Source: Streptomyces xylophagus (GTDB lineage: Bacteria; Actinomycetota; Actinomycetes; Streptomycetales; Streptomycetaceae). Taken from it: a stretch of 64,000 nucleotides of DNA. The DNA is taken from NCBI RefSeq assembly GCF_000716435.1, contig NZ_JNWO01000019.1:186001-250000 (forward strand), in the 5' to 3' direction. How positions within the stretch are numbered: position 1 is the stretch's first letter; every line of letters begins with the position of its first letter. The notes below the pieces were generated by a model, which saw nothing but the letters and a program-made list of their open reading frames with translations, did no database searches and was not told the origin of the DNA. The position numbers and the translations under genes were made by a program. Below are positions 37,250 through 44,889 of this stretch, in pieces.

Positions 37250-37669
37250 GTGGCAGTCAAGATCAAGCTGAAGCGTCTGGGCAAGATCCGTTCGCCTCAC
37301 TACCGCATCGTCGTCGCCGACTCCCGTACCCGCCGTGATGGCCGGGCCATCGAGGAGATCGGTCTGTACCACCCGGTGCAGAACCCCTCGCGCATCGAGG
37401 TCGACACGGACCGCGCGCAGTACTGGCTGGGTGTCGGCGCGCAGCCGACCGAGCCCGTCCTCGCCATCCTGAAGCTCACCGGCGACTGGCAGAAGTTCAA
37501 GGGCCTGCCGGCCCCGGCTCCGCTGCTCGTGGCCGAGCCGAAGGCCGCGCGCCCGGTGTTCGACGCCCTCGGTGGCGACGACTCCGGCAAGGGTGAGGCC
37601 ATCACCCAGAAGAAGAAGGCTGACAAGAAGGACGAGGCTGCGGCCGAGTCCGAGTCGACCGAGGCCTGA
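37250..37669 (+). CDS. rpsP: 30S ribosomal protein S16
   Basis: S16 is needed for 30S assembly. The N-terminal 80 residues are canonical ([20 protein letters not shown], then GLYHPVQNP). A C-terminal Lys/Ala/Glu-rich extension brings it to 139 residues, longer than the roughly 85 of most bacteria but usual in actinobacteria. AGGAGA precedes the GTG. First gene of rpsP-khpA-rimM-trmD-rplS; GGCACAATGGC about 130 bases upstream may contain its -10 element. Confidence 0.97.
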   Translation: MAVKIKLKRLGKIRSPHYRIVVADSRTRRDGRAIEEIGLYHPVQNPSRIEVDTDRAQYWLGVGAQPTEPVLAILKLTGDWQKFKGLPAPAPLLVAEPKAARPVFDALGGDDSGKGEAITQKKKADKKDEAAAESESTEA

Positions 37670-37671
37670 GC

Positions 37672-37911
37672 ATGCTCGAGGAGGCTCTCGAGCACCTCGT
37701 GAAGGGCATCGTCGACAACCCTGACGATGTGCAGGTCGCCTCGCGCGACCTGCGTCGCGGGCGCGTGCTGGAGGTCCGGGTGCACCCCGACGACCTCGGC
37801 AAGGTGATCGGTCGCAACGGCCGCACCGCTCGCGCTCTGCGCACCGTCGTGGGCGCCATCGGCGGCCGAGGTGTCCGCGTCGACCTTGTCGACGTGGACC
37901 ACGTCCGCTGA
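37672..37911 (+). CDS. khpA: KH-domain RNA-binding protein KhpA
   Basis: The 79-residue protein is a single KH domain with the VIGRNGRTARALR motif (GxxG loop G-R-N-G). KhpA proteins bind RNA, often with KhpB, and are commonly encoded between rpsP and rimM as here. It starts two bases after the rpsP stop. Confidence 0.94.
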   Translation: MLEEALEHLVKGIVDNPDDVQVASRDLRRGRVLEVRVHPDDLGKVIGRNGRTARALRTVVGAIGGRGVRVDLVDVDHVR

Positions 37912-37930
37912 CGCTTATCGCAAACCGGCT

Positions 37931-37966
37931 CGGGCCGGGGAAGGCCTGTGGGCCGTCCCCGGCCCG
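37931..37966 (+). terminator. Hairpin between khpA and rimM
   Basis: CGGGCCGGGGA (37931-37941) pairs with TCCCCGGCCCG (37956-37966) over 11 bp, and the loop contains a nested GGCC/GGCC stem. It may be a partial terminator, or a processing site reducing rimM-trmD relative to rpsP-khpA, since rimM has its own AGGAG site about 50 bases further on. Confidence 0.6.
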
Positions 37967-38028
37967 TCGTCGTACCGCGGGTCGTACGAGGTGTGACAGG
38001 TGAGTTGTATGACAGGAGATCAAGCACA

Positions 38029-38574
38029 GTGCAGCTGGTAGTCGCTCGCATCGGCCGTGCCCACGGCATCAAGGGCGAGGTCACCGTCGAGGTACGCACC
38101 GACGAGCCGGAGCTGAGGCTCGGGCCCGGTGCCGTCCTGGCCACCGAACCCGCCTCCACCGGCCCCCTGACCATCGAGGCGGGCCGTGTCCACAGCGGCC
38201 GTCTCCTCCTGCGCTTCGAGGGCGTCAGCGACCGCACCGGCGCCGAGGCCCTGCGCAACACCCTCCTGATCGCCGAGATCGACCCGGAGGAGCTGCCGGA
38301 GGAGGAGGACGAGTACTACGACCACCAGCTCATGGATCTGGACGTGGTCACCAAGGACGGGGTGGAGGTCGGCCGGATCACCGAGATCTCGCACCTGCCC
38401 TCCCAGGACCTCTTCATCGTGGAGCGGCCCGACGGCAGCGAGGTGATGATCCCGTTCGTCGAGTCGATCGTCACCGAGATCGACCTGGAGGAGCAGCGCG
38501 CGGTCATCGACCCGCCGCCCGGTCTGATCGACGACCAGGCCGAGATCGCCTCCTCCCGGGAGGAGGAGGCGTAA
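38029..38574 (+). CDS. rimM: 16S rRNA processing protein RimM
   Basis: RimM helps mature the 30S head domain and binds S19. The 181-residue protein has an N-terminal RimM domain ([22 protein letters not shown]) and a C-terminal PRC barrel ([20 protein letters not shown]). The GTG at 38029 is preceded by AGGAG. Its TAA overlaps the trmD ATG (TAATG). Confidence 0.95.
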   Translation: MQLVVARIGRAHGIKGEVTVEVRTDEPELRLGPGAVLATEPASTGPLTIEAGRVHSGRLLLRFEGVSDRTGAEALRNTLLIAEIDPEELPEEEDEYYDHQLMDLDVVTKDGVEVGRITEISHLPSQDLFIVERPDGSEVMIPFVESIVTEIDLEEQRAVIDPPPGLIDDQAEIASSREEEA

Positions 38575-39407
38575 TGCGGCTCGACGTCGTCACGATCTTC
38601 CCCGAGTACCTCGAACCGCTGAACGTCTCCCTCGTAGGGAAGGCACGCGCGCGTGGACAGCTGAATGTGCACGTGCATGATCTGCGCTCCTGGACCTACG
38701 ACCGCCACAACACGGTCGACGACACCCCCTACGGCGGCGGCCCCGGCATGGTCATGAAGACCGAGCCCTGGGGCGACGCCCTGGACTCCGTCCTGGCCGA
38801 CGGCTACGAGACGGGCTCCGGTGCGCCCGCCCTCATCGTGCCCACGCCCAGCGGCCGGCCGTTCACCCAGGAACTCGCCGTGGAACTGTCCGAGCGCCCC
38901 TGGCTGGTCTTCACGCCCGCCCGCTACGAGGGCATCGACCGGCGGGTCATCGACGAGTACGCGACGCGGATGCCCGTCTACGAGGTGTCCATCGGCGACT
39001 ACGTGCTCGCCGGCGGCGAAGCGGCCGTCCTGGTCGTCACGGAGGCCGTGGCACGGCTGCTGCCGGGTGTCCTGGGCAACGCCGAGTCCCACCGCGACGA
39101 CTCCTTCGCGCCCGGGGCCATGGCCAACCTCCTGGAGGGGCCGATCTACACCAAGCCGCCCCAGTGGCGCGGCCGGGAGATCCCGGACGTGCTGCTCAGC
39201 GGCCACCACGGCAGGATCGCCCGCTGGCGGCGCGACGAGGCGCTGAAGCGCACGTCCGCCCACCGCCCCGACCTCATCGAGCGCTGCGAGCCCAAGGCGT
39301 TCGACAAGAAGGACCGCGAGATGCTGTCGATCCTGGGCTGGGCCCCGGACCCGGCGGGGGAGCCGTACGGCCGATTTTGGCGCAGGCTCGAAGGCGTGGA
39401 AGAATAG
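38574..39407 (+). CDS. trmD: tRNA (guanine37-N1)-methyltransferase TrmD
   Basis: TrmD methylates G37 of tRNAs to prevent frameshifting. The 277-residue protein shows the SPOUT knot with YGGGPGMVMK, PARYEGIDRRV and SIGDYVLAGGEAA. It is translationally coupled to rimM and followed by rplS. A CACGCGCGCGTG palindrome lies in its 5' part (38644-38655). Confidence 0.97.
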   Translation: MRLDVVTIFPEYLEPLNVSLVGKARARGQLNVHVHDLRSWTYDRHNTVDDTPYGGGPGMVMKTEPWGDALDSVLADGYETGSGAPALIVPTPSGRPFTQELAVELSERPWLVFTPARYEGIDRRVIDEYATRMPVYEVSIGDYVLAGGEAAVLVVTEAVARLLPGVLGNAESHRDDSFAPGAMANLLEGPIYTKPPQWRGREIPDVLLSGHHGRIARWRRDEALKRTSAHRPDLIERCEPKAFDKKDREMLSILGWAPDPAGEPYGRFWRRLEGVEE

Positions 39408-39540
39408 GTCGCTGTTGTGCGTCGTCCGGCGTGCGCCCCTGCCACAGGGGGACACGACGCCCGCCCCGACAGGCACAGCATCCTTCTGAAAACCCAGCTC
39501 CCGTTGGTGACCTGTGGCATCAACGAAGAAAGCAGACGAA

Positions 39541-39891
39541 ATGTCTCACCTGCTCGACACCGTCGACAGCGCCTCGCTGCGCACCGACGTCCCGGCCTTC
39601 CGCCCGGGTGACACCGTCAACGTCCACGTCCGCGTCATCGAGGGCAACCGCTCCCGTGTGCAGCAGTTCAAGGGCGTAGTCATCCGTCGCCAGGGCGCCG
39701 GTGTCCGCGAGACCTTCACGGTCCGCAAGGTCTCGTTCTCCGTCGGCGTCGAGCGCACCTTCCCGGTGCACACCCCGATCGTCGAGAAGATCGAGCTCGT
39801 GACCCGTGGTGACGTCCGTCGCGCGAAGCTGTACTACCTCCGTGACCTGCGCGGCAAGGCCGCGAAGATCAAGGAGAAGCGCGACAACTGA
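39541..39891 (+). CDS. rplS: 50S ribosomal protein L19
   Basis: L19 lies at the 30S-50S interface. The 116-residue protein has the typical [13 protein letters not shown] and RTFPVHTP motifs and a basic end. ATG 39541 (MSHLLDTVD) is preferred to an in-frame start nine codons upstream, which would add MASTKKADE. The ribosome binding site is weak (GAAAGCAG). Confidence 0.96.
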   Translation: MSHLLDTVDSASLRTDVPAFRPGDTVNVHVRVIEGNRSRVQQFKGVVIRRQGAGVRETFTVRKVSFSVGVERTFPVHTPIVEKIELVTRGDVRRAKLYYLRDLRGKAAKIKEKRDN

Positions 39892-39897
39892 TCGCGC

Positions 39898-39926
39898 TTG
39901 GGGAGTTCACATCTCGGCCCGATAAC
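39898..39926 (+). promoter_or_regulatory. Candidate sipW promoter giving a near-leaderless mRNA
   Basis: TTGGGG (39898-39903) and GATAAC (39921-39926) are 17 bases apart. The sipW ATG (39938) is only 11 bases after the -10 element and has no ribosome binding site, so transcription may start at or just before the start codon. Confidence 0.45.
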
Positions 39927-39937
39927 ATCTGGCCCCG

Positions 39938-40654
39938 ATGGACACCGAAGCACAGCCGACGGAGCGCGACCGCTCCTCCCGCCCTTCCGACTCCGAGGAC
40001 ACCTCGGACGAAGGGGGCCCGGAGGAACGGTCGCGTTTCGCGTTGGTGTCGCGGGTCGCCGACTGGCTGCCCGGCGGCCGGATCACCCTGACCGCCCTGG
40101 TCTGCCTGGTGTTCGTGCTGCTGCTCAACACCTTCTTGCTCCAGCCATTCCAAATTCCTAGCGGATCCATGGAATCCGGATTGAGGATCGGCGACCGCGT
40201 TCTCGTAAATAAGTTGGCGTACCGTTTCGGTGCTCATCCGCGGCGCGGCGACATCGTCGTGTTCGATGGCACCGGCTATTTCGGGGACGCCGACTACATC
40301 AAGCGCGTTGTGGGTGTGGGGGGAGACCACGTGGTCTGCTGCGACAAGGAGGGGAGACTCCAGGTGAACGGGCGGTCGGTCGACGAGACGGCGTTCCTGT
40401 ACCCCGGTGACACTCCGTCCACCGTGCCCTTCGACGTGGTCGTGCCCGCGGGCACGCTCTTCGTCCTCGGCGACCACCGCGGCGACTCGAGCGACTCCCG
40501 GGACCACCTGGGCGACCCTGGCGGAGGCATGATTCCTGTTGGTGACGTCATCGGGCGAGCCGACTGGATCATCTGGCCCGCCGGGCACTGGACCCACCTC
40601 GTCCGACCCGGCGCCTACGCGCGCGTACCGGCCGCGGACGGCGCCCATGGGTAA
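39938..40654 (+). CDS. sipW: Type I signal peptidase SipW
   Basis: Signal peptidases I cut Sec and Tat signal peptides outside the membrane with a Ser-Lys dyad. In this 238-residue protein Ser77 (PSGSM) is the nucleophile and Lys122 (IKRVVGVGGD) the general base; box E is GDHRGDSSDSR. An acidic, disordered N-terminus of about 45 residues precedes the single membrane segment (ITLTALVCLVFVLLL). No C-terminal anchor is visible. First of four consecutive signal peptidase genes; it overlaps sipX by 8 bases. Confidence 0.95.
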   Translation: MDTEAQPTERDRSSRPSDSEDTSDEGGPEERSRFALVSRVADWLPGGRITLTALVCLVFVLLLNTFLLQPFQIPSGSMESGLRIGDRVLVNKLAYRFGAHPRRGDIVVFDGTGYFGDADYIKRVVGVGGDHVVCCDKEGRLQVNGRSVDETAFLYPGDTPSTVPFDVVVPAGTLFVLGDHRGDSSDSRDHLGDPGGGMIPVGDVIGRADWIIWPAGHWTHLVRPGAYARVPAADGAHG

Positions 40655-41759
40655 CCGCGGCAAGCCGCGCGGCGCGGCACCGGGCGGCAACTTCGGGAAC
40701 GAGAACCTGCTGCCGACCGGCTTCCGACGCGCGGGCGCGCTCGCCCCGGCGGGGGGCGCCGGCCGCAGCAGGGCCGAGCGGCGCAAGCTCCAGCGCAAGG
40801 TCAAGCGGCGGCGCAGGCGCGGCGCGGTCCGGGAGATACCCCTCCTGGTCGGTGTCGCCGTCCTCATAGCCCTCGTCCTGAAGACCTTCCTCGTCCAGGC
40901 GTTCGTGATCCCGTCGGGCTCCATGGAGCAGACGATCCGCATCGGCGACCGTGTCCTGGTGGACAAGTTCACGCCGTGGTTCGGCTCCGAGCCCAAGCGC
41001 GGTGACGTCGTCGTCTTCCACGACCCGGGTGGCTGGCTGGGGGACGAGGAGACCACCAAGAAGAACGACCCCGTCGTGATCAAGCAGGTCAAGGAAGGCC
41101 TTCAGTTCATCGGCCTGCTGCCGTCCGACAACGAGAAGGACCTCATCAAGCGGGTCATCGGCGTCGGCGGTGACCACGTCAAGTGCTGTGACTCGCAAGG
41201 GCGGGTGACCGTCAACGGCGTTCCGCTGACCGAGGGCGACTACCTCTATCCCGGGAACGCACCGTCCGAAACAGCGTTCGACATCACCGTCCCCAAGGGC
41301 CGGCTGTGGGTGATGGGCGACCACCGCGGCAACTCGGCCGACTCCCGCGCACACCAGAACACCAGCTACGGAGGCACGGTCCCGCTCAGTCTGGTGGTGG
41401 GACGGGCCAAGATGATCGCCTGGCCCATGGGCCACTGGACCAGCCTGGACGAACCTAAAACCTTCGCATCGGTTTCCAACTCCGTGTCGGGGACGACCGC
41501 CGCCCCCGAACTGTCGCATAGGGTTGCCCCGGTCGATCCGAACGGATCGGTCCAACTCCCGAGCCCTGCGGAACTCCCGCTCGTTATGGGAGTGGTGGGT
41601 CTGCGCCGAGGATGGGGCAGGCGGCGGCACAGAGTGAGGAGTTGGCGTGGGGGATGTGGCGGTTGGCGCACGGTCCGGACACGATGGCGAGGAGCAGCAC
41701 GGACAGCCCGTGGAAGCACCCGTCCCGGCCGCGGACAGCGCCGTGACCTCCGGGAGTGA
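40647..41759 (+). CDS. sipX: Type I signal peptidase SipX
   Basis: The catalytic Ser92 (PSGSM) and Lys168 (IKRVIGVGGD) are present, with box E GDHRGNSADSR. A basic N-terminus (KRRRRR) precedes the membrane segment (LLVGVAVLIALVL), fitting a cytoplasmic N-terminus. The protein has an unusually long, Arg/Gly/Trp-rich tail of about 55 residues after PAELPLVMGVVG, encoded where the reading frame overlaps sipY by 113 bases. The ATG at 40647 lies inside the end of sipW. Length is 370 residues if the tail is real. Confidence 0.93.
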   Translation: MGNRGKPRGAAPGGNFGNENLLPTGFRRAGALAPAGGAGRSRAERRKLQRKVKRRRRRGAVREIPLLVGVAVLIALVLKTFLVQAFVIPSGSMEQTIRIGDRVLVDKFTPWFGSEPKRGDVVVFHDPGGWLGDEETTKKNDPVVIKQVKEGLQFIGLLPSDNEKDLIKRVIGVGGDHVKCCDSQGRVTVNGVPLTEGDYLYPGNAPSETAFDITVPKGRLWVMGDHRGNSADSRAHQNTSYGGTVPLSLVVGRAKMIAWPMGHWTSLDEPKTFASVSNSVSGTTAAPELSHRVAPVDPNGSVQLPSPAELPLVMGVVGLRRGWGRRRHRVRSWRGGCGGWRTVRTRWRGAARTARGSTRPGRGQRRDLRE

Positions 41760-42621
41760 CGCCGGAGCGGACGAGGACGGTACGGCGCCGGGTGACGCGG
41801 TCCGGGTCGAGGAACAGGGGCCGGGCGAACCGACCTCGCAGGCGAGGAAGCCGCGCTCCTTCTGGAAGGAGCTGCCGATCCTCATCGTCATCGCGCTCGT
41901 CCTCGCGCTGCTGATCAAGACGTTCCTGGTGCAGGCGTTCTCGATCCCCTCCGACTCGATGCAGAACACCCTCCAGCAGGGTGACCGGGTCCTGGTCGAC
42001 AAGCTCACCCCGTGGTTCGGCTCCGAGCCGGAGCGCGGCGAGGTCGTCGTCTTCCACGACCCGGACGACTGGCTGGCGGGTGAGCCTGCGGCCAACCCCA
42101 ACGCCCTGCAGACGGTGCTCAGTTGGATCGGTCTGATGCCGTCCGCCCAGGAGAAGGACCTCATCAAGCGGGTCATCGGCGTCGGCGGCGACACCGTCTC
42201 CTGCAGCGGCACCGGCCCGCTGATGGTCAACGGCAAGGCGCTGAACGAGCCGTACGTCTACCCCGGCAACACCCCGTGCACCAACGACGACCAGGGCGGC
42301 CAGTTCACCGTCAAGGTCCCCAAGGGCGACATCTGGGTGATGGGCGACCACCGGCAGAACTCGCGGGACTCGCGCTACAACCAGTCCGACAAGCACCACG
42401 GCATGGTCCCGGTCAAGGAAGTCGTCGGCCGCGCCATCGTCAAGGCCTGGCCCATCAACCGCTGGGGCACGCTGCCGATCCCGGACACCTTCGACCAGAC
42501 GGGCATCAACACCCAGGCCTCGGCCTCCCGTCTCCTGACGGCCGCACCTGAGGGCCTCGCCCTCGTCGGTGTCCTGCCGCTGGTCCTGTGGCGCCGGAAG
42601 CGGTCGGCCAAGACCGAGTAA
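41647..42621 (+). CDS. sipY: Type I signal peptidase SipY
   Basis: The 324-residue protein has catalytic Ser104 in PSDSM, a variant of PSGSM, and Lys174 in IKRVIGVGGD. After an acidic N-terminus of about 65 residues comes the membrane segment (LPILIVIALVLALLI). A second hydrophobic segment (GLALVGVLPLVLW) followed by RRKR lies at the C-terminus, giving two membrane anchors. The GTG at 41647 has a perfect GAGGAG site four bases upstream, within the sipX frame. Confidence 0.95.
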   Translation: MGDVAVGARSGHDGEEQHGQPVEAPVPAADSAVTSGSDAGADEDGTAPGDAVRVEEQGPGEPTSQARKPRSFWKELPILIVIALVLALLIKTFLVQAFSIPSDSMQNTLQQGDRVLVDKLTPWFGSEPERGEVVVFHDPDDWLAGEPAANPNALQTVLSWIGLMPSAQEKDLIKRVIGVGGDTVSCSGTGPLMVNGKALNEPYVYPGNTPCTNDDQGGQFTVKVPKGDIWVMGDHRQNSRDSRYNQSDKHHGMVPVKEVVGRAIVKAWPINRWGTLPIPDTFDQTGINTQASASRLLTAAPEGLALVGVLPLVLWRRKRSAKTE

Positions 42622-42699
42622 AGGCCTTGTAGAGCTTGTGACCTTGGTCCCGGAGGAAGGGCTGACCACCCTCGGTACCGCCGGGTAGGGTGCGGACCC

Positions 42700-43479
42700 A
42701 TGGGTGGCGAGAGCGCAACACGTACGGCCCCGCGTACCGGCGGTGGCACAGGCAAGGGCCCGGTGGGCAGCCGGACCGGACAGCGGTTGTCCGGACTGGC
42801 CGTCGCGCTGGGCCTTGTGCTGTTCCTCGGCGGATTCGGCTGGGGAGCGGTGGTCTACCGGCCGTACACGGTGCCGACCAGCTCGATGACGCCGACCATC
42901 GACATGGGCGACCGGGTGCTGGCCCAGCGGATCGACGGCGGCGAGGTGCGCCGGGGCGATGTCGTCGTCTTCACCGACAAGACGTGGGTGACGAACGCGC
43001 CCGTGGTCAAGCGGGTGGTCGCCGTCGGCGGGGACACCGTCTCCTGCTGCACGAACGGCAAGCTGGTCGTCAACGGCAAGCAGATCGACGAGGGCTATCT
43101 CAAGGGCGGCGCGGTCGAGGACAAGACGATCCCGACGGTGAAGGTGCCCAAGGGCCGACTGTTCCTGCTCGGCGACGAACGCCAGGGCTCGCTGGACTCC
43201 AGCGCCCACCTCACGGACGTGGCCAGCGGCACCGTCGCGAGCAGCGCCGTGAACGCCCGCGTGGACGCCGTCGTCTGGCCCATGAAGGGCATGCTGGAGC
43301 GCCCGACCGGCTTCGAGGAGCTCGGCGGTCTCTCCCAGCCCGGCCCCCTGAGCGTGATCGTCGCCATGATCGTGGCGGGTGCGGTGCTCGTCCTCGGCGG
43401 CGGCGCCTACGGCCCCGTCGCCAAGCTGCTGGCCGGCCGCCGCTCCCGCACCCGTACGGAGCCCGCCGGTGCCCGCTGA
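42700..43479 (+). CDS. sipZ: Type I signal peptidase SipZ
   Basis: The 259-residue protein carries Ser62 in PTSSM and Lys104 in VKRVVAVGGD, with box E reading GDERQGSLDSS, where the usual GDHR is altered. Two membrane segments flank the catalytic domain (VALGLVLFLGGFGWGAVV and SVIVAMIVAGAVLVLGGG). It is the most divergent of the four. A 78-base spacer separates it from sipY. The NUDIX gene starts inside its end. Confidence 0.95.
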   Translation: MGGESATRTAPRTGGGTGKGPVGSRTGQRLSGLAVALGLVLFLGGFGWGAVVYRPYTVPTSSMTPTIDMGDRVLAQRIDGGEVRRGDVVVFTDKTWVTNAPVVKRVVAVGGDTVSCCTNGKLVVNGKQIDEGYLKGGAVEDKTIPTVKVPKGRLFLLGDERQGSLDSSAHLTDVASGTVASSAVNARVDAVVWPMKGMLERPTGFEELGGLSQPGPLSVIVAMIVAGAVLVLGGGAYGPVAKLLAGRRSRTRTEPAGAR

Positions 43480-44008
43480 GGCCACCGAGGAGGGCGCGTA
43501 CGGCGACTCGTACGAGGGCGGACTGCGCAAGGTCGCCCGGGTGGTCCTCCTCGACCCGCAGGACCGCATCCTGCTGCTCCACGGCCACGAGCCGGACGAT
43601 CCGTCCGACGACTGGTGGTTCACGCCAGGCGGCGGCCTGGAGGGCGACGAGACCCACGAGGAGGCCGCGCTACGGGAACTCGCGGAGGAGACCGGCATCA
43701 CACAGGTGGAGCTCGGCCCGGTGCTGTGGACGCGGACGTGTTCGTTCCCGTTCGCGGGCCGCCGCTGGGACCAGGACGAGTGGTACTACCTGGCCAGGAC
43801 GCCCGCCGCGGCCGAGGGCGTGCCCGGCGCCACGGCCCTCACCGAGCTGGAGCGACGCAGCGTCTCCGGAGCACGTTGGTGGACGTACCGGGAACTGGAC
43901 CGGGCGCATGAGACGGTGTATCCGACCAGACTCGCCGAGCTGCTCCGTAGGCTGCTCGACGAAGGTCCCCCGGCCGGGCCCGTGACCCTTGACACCGAAA
44001 TCGTCTAG
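43469..44008 (+). CDS. NUDIX hydrolase
   Basis: The 179-residue protein has the Nudix box GGGLEGDETHEEAALRELAE followed by ETGI, matching GX5EX7REUXEEXGU. NUDIX enzymes cleave nucleoside diphosphate-linked compounds; the substrate is not evident. The GTG at 43469 overlaps the sipZ stop and has GGAG upstream. It is the last gene coupled to the signal peptidases. Confidence 0.92.
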   Translation: MPAEATEEGAYGDSYEGGLRKVARVVLLDPQDRILLLHGHEPDDPSDDWWFTPGGGLEGDETHEEAALRELAEETGITQVELGPVLWTRTCSFPFAGRRWDQDEWYYLARTPAAAEGVPGATALTELERRSVSGARWWTYRELDRAHETVYPTRLAELLRRLLDEGPPAGPVTLDTEIV

Positions 44009-44064
44009 GGGCTCAGGGGACTGGCGCACAATGGTGGGATCGCACGGCTGAAGGGGAACATGCC

Positions 44065-44373
44065 ATGAGCGCCGAGGACCTCGAAAAGTACGAGACCGAG
44101 ATGGAGCTGAAGCTCTACCGGGAGTACCGCGATGTCGTCGGTCTGTTCAAATACGTGATCGAGACCGAACGGCGCTTCTACCTCACCAACGACTACGAGA
44201 TGCAGGTGCACTCGGTCCAGGGCGAGGTGTTCTTCGAGGTGTCCATGGCGGACGCCTGGGTGTGGGACATGTATCGACCGGCTCGCTTCGTGAAGCAGGT
44301 CCGTGTGCTCACGTTCAAGGACGTGAACATCGAGGAGCTGAACAAGAGCGATCTGGAGCTGCCGGGCGGCTGA
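44065..44373 (+). CDS. DUF2469 protein
   Basis: The 102-residue acidic protein is the conserved actinobacterial DUF2469 family (MSAEDLEKYETEMELKLYRE, YLTNDYEMQVH, WVWDMYRPARFVKQVRVLTF). It is nearly invariant among streptomycetes and has no known function. GAAGGGGAAC precedes the ATG. A candidate -10 (CACAAT) is about 30 bases upstream. It is followed by a 16-bp tandem duplication and a strong hairpin. Confidence 0.92.
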   Translation: MSAEDLEKYETEMELKLYREYRDVVGLFKYVIETERRFYLTNDYEMQVHSVQGEVFFEVSMADAWVWDMYRPARFVKQVRVLTFKDVNIEELNKSDLELPGG

Positions 44374-44385
44374 CGGCGGGCTTTG

Positions 44386-44417
44386 CCGGGTCTTCGCGGG
44401 ACCGGGTCTTCGCGGGA
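44386..44417 (+). repeat. Perfect 16-bp tandem duplication
   Basis: CCGGGTCTTCGCGGGA occurs twice with no gap (44386-44401 and 44402-44417), immediately after the DUF2469 stop. Confidence 0.9.
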
Positions 44418-44460
44418 CGGCCGTCGCTCGTGCGGGTGACGGAGTTCTCCACAACCACTG

Positions 44461-44493
44461 AACGGTCCACCAAGATCCACTTGGTGGACCGTT
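44461..44493 (+). terminator. Strong hairpin between DUF2469 and yraN
   Basis: AACGGTCCACCAAG and CTTGGTGGACCGTT form a perfect 14-bp stem around ATCCA. It ends 32 bases before the yraN ATG, so it closes the DUF2469 transcript. Confidence 0.8.
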
Positions 44494-44525
44494 CCGCGTG
44501 ACGGTTGGCGCGGAGGTGGTGCGAG

Positions 44526-44888
44526 ATGAACGCACGCAGTGCACTCGGCAAGTACGGCGAGACGCTGGCCGCACGACGGCTGGTCGCGGCCGGTATGACG
44601 GTCCTGGAGCGCAACTGGCGCTGTGGCAGGACCGGCGAGATCGACATCGTGGCGCGGGACGGCGACGTCCTGGTCGTCTGCGAGGTCAAGACACGGCGGG
44701 CCGGTGCCTTCGAGCACCCGATGGCCGCGGTGACCCCCGAGAAGGCGGAGCGCCTACGAGGCCTCGCCGCGCGGTGGATCCACGCGCACGGCGGAGCCCC
44801 GCCGGGAGGGGTCCGTATCGACCTGGTGGGCGTCGTCCTGCCCCGGCGCGGCGGGCCCGTGGTCGAGCACGCGCGGGGGGTGGCCTGA
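44526..44888 (+). CDS. yraN: YraN family endonuclease-like protein (UPF0102)
   Basis: The 120-residue protein has the restriction-endonuclease-like core with [22 protein letters not shown], where the Glu-x-Lys (EVK) motif is the catalytic signature. Family members are linked to transformation and DNA repair by their position beside comM and dprA, as here. GGAGGTGGT precedes the ATG at 44526. Confidence 0.92.
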   Translation: MNARSALGKYGETLAARRLVAAGMTVLERNWRCGRTGEIDIVARDGDVLVVCEVKTRRAGAFEHPMAAVTPEKAERLRGLAARWIHAHGGAPPGGVRIDLVGVVLPRRGGPVVEHARGVA

Positions 44889-44889
44889 G

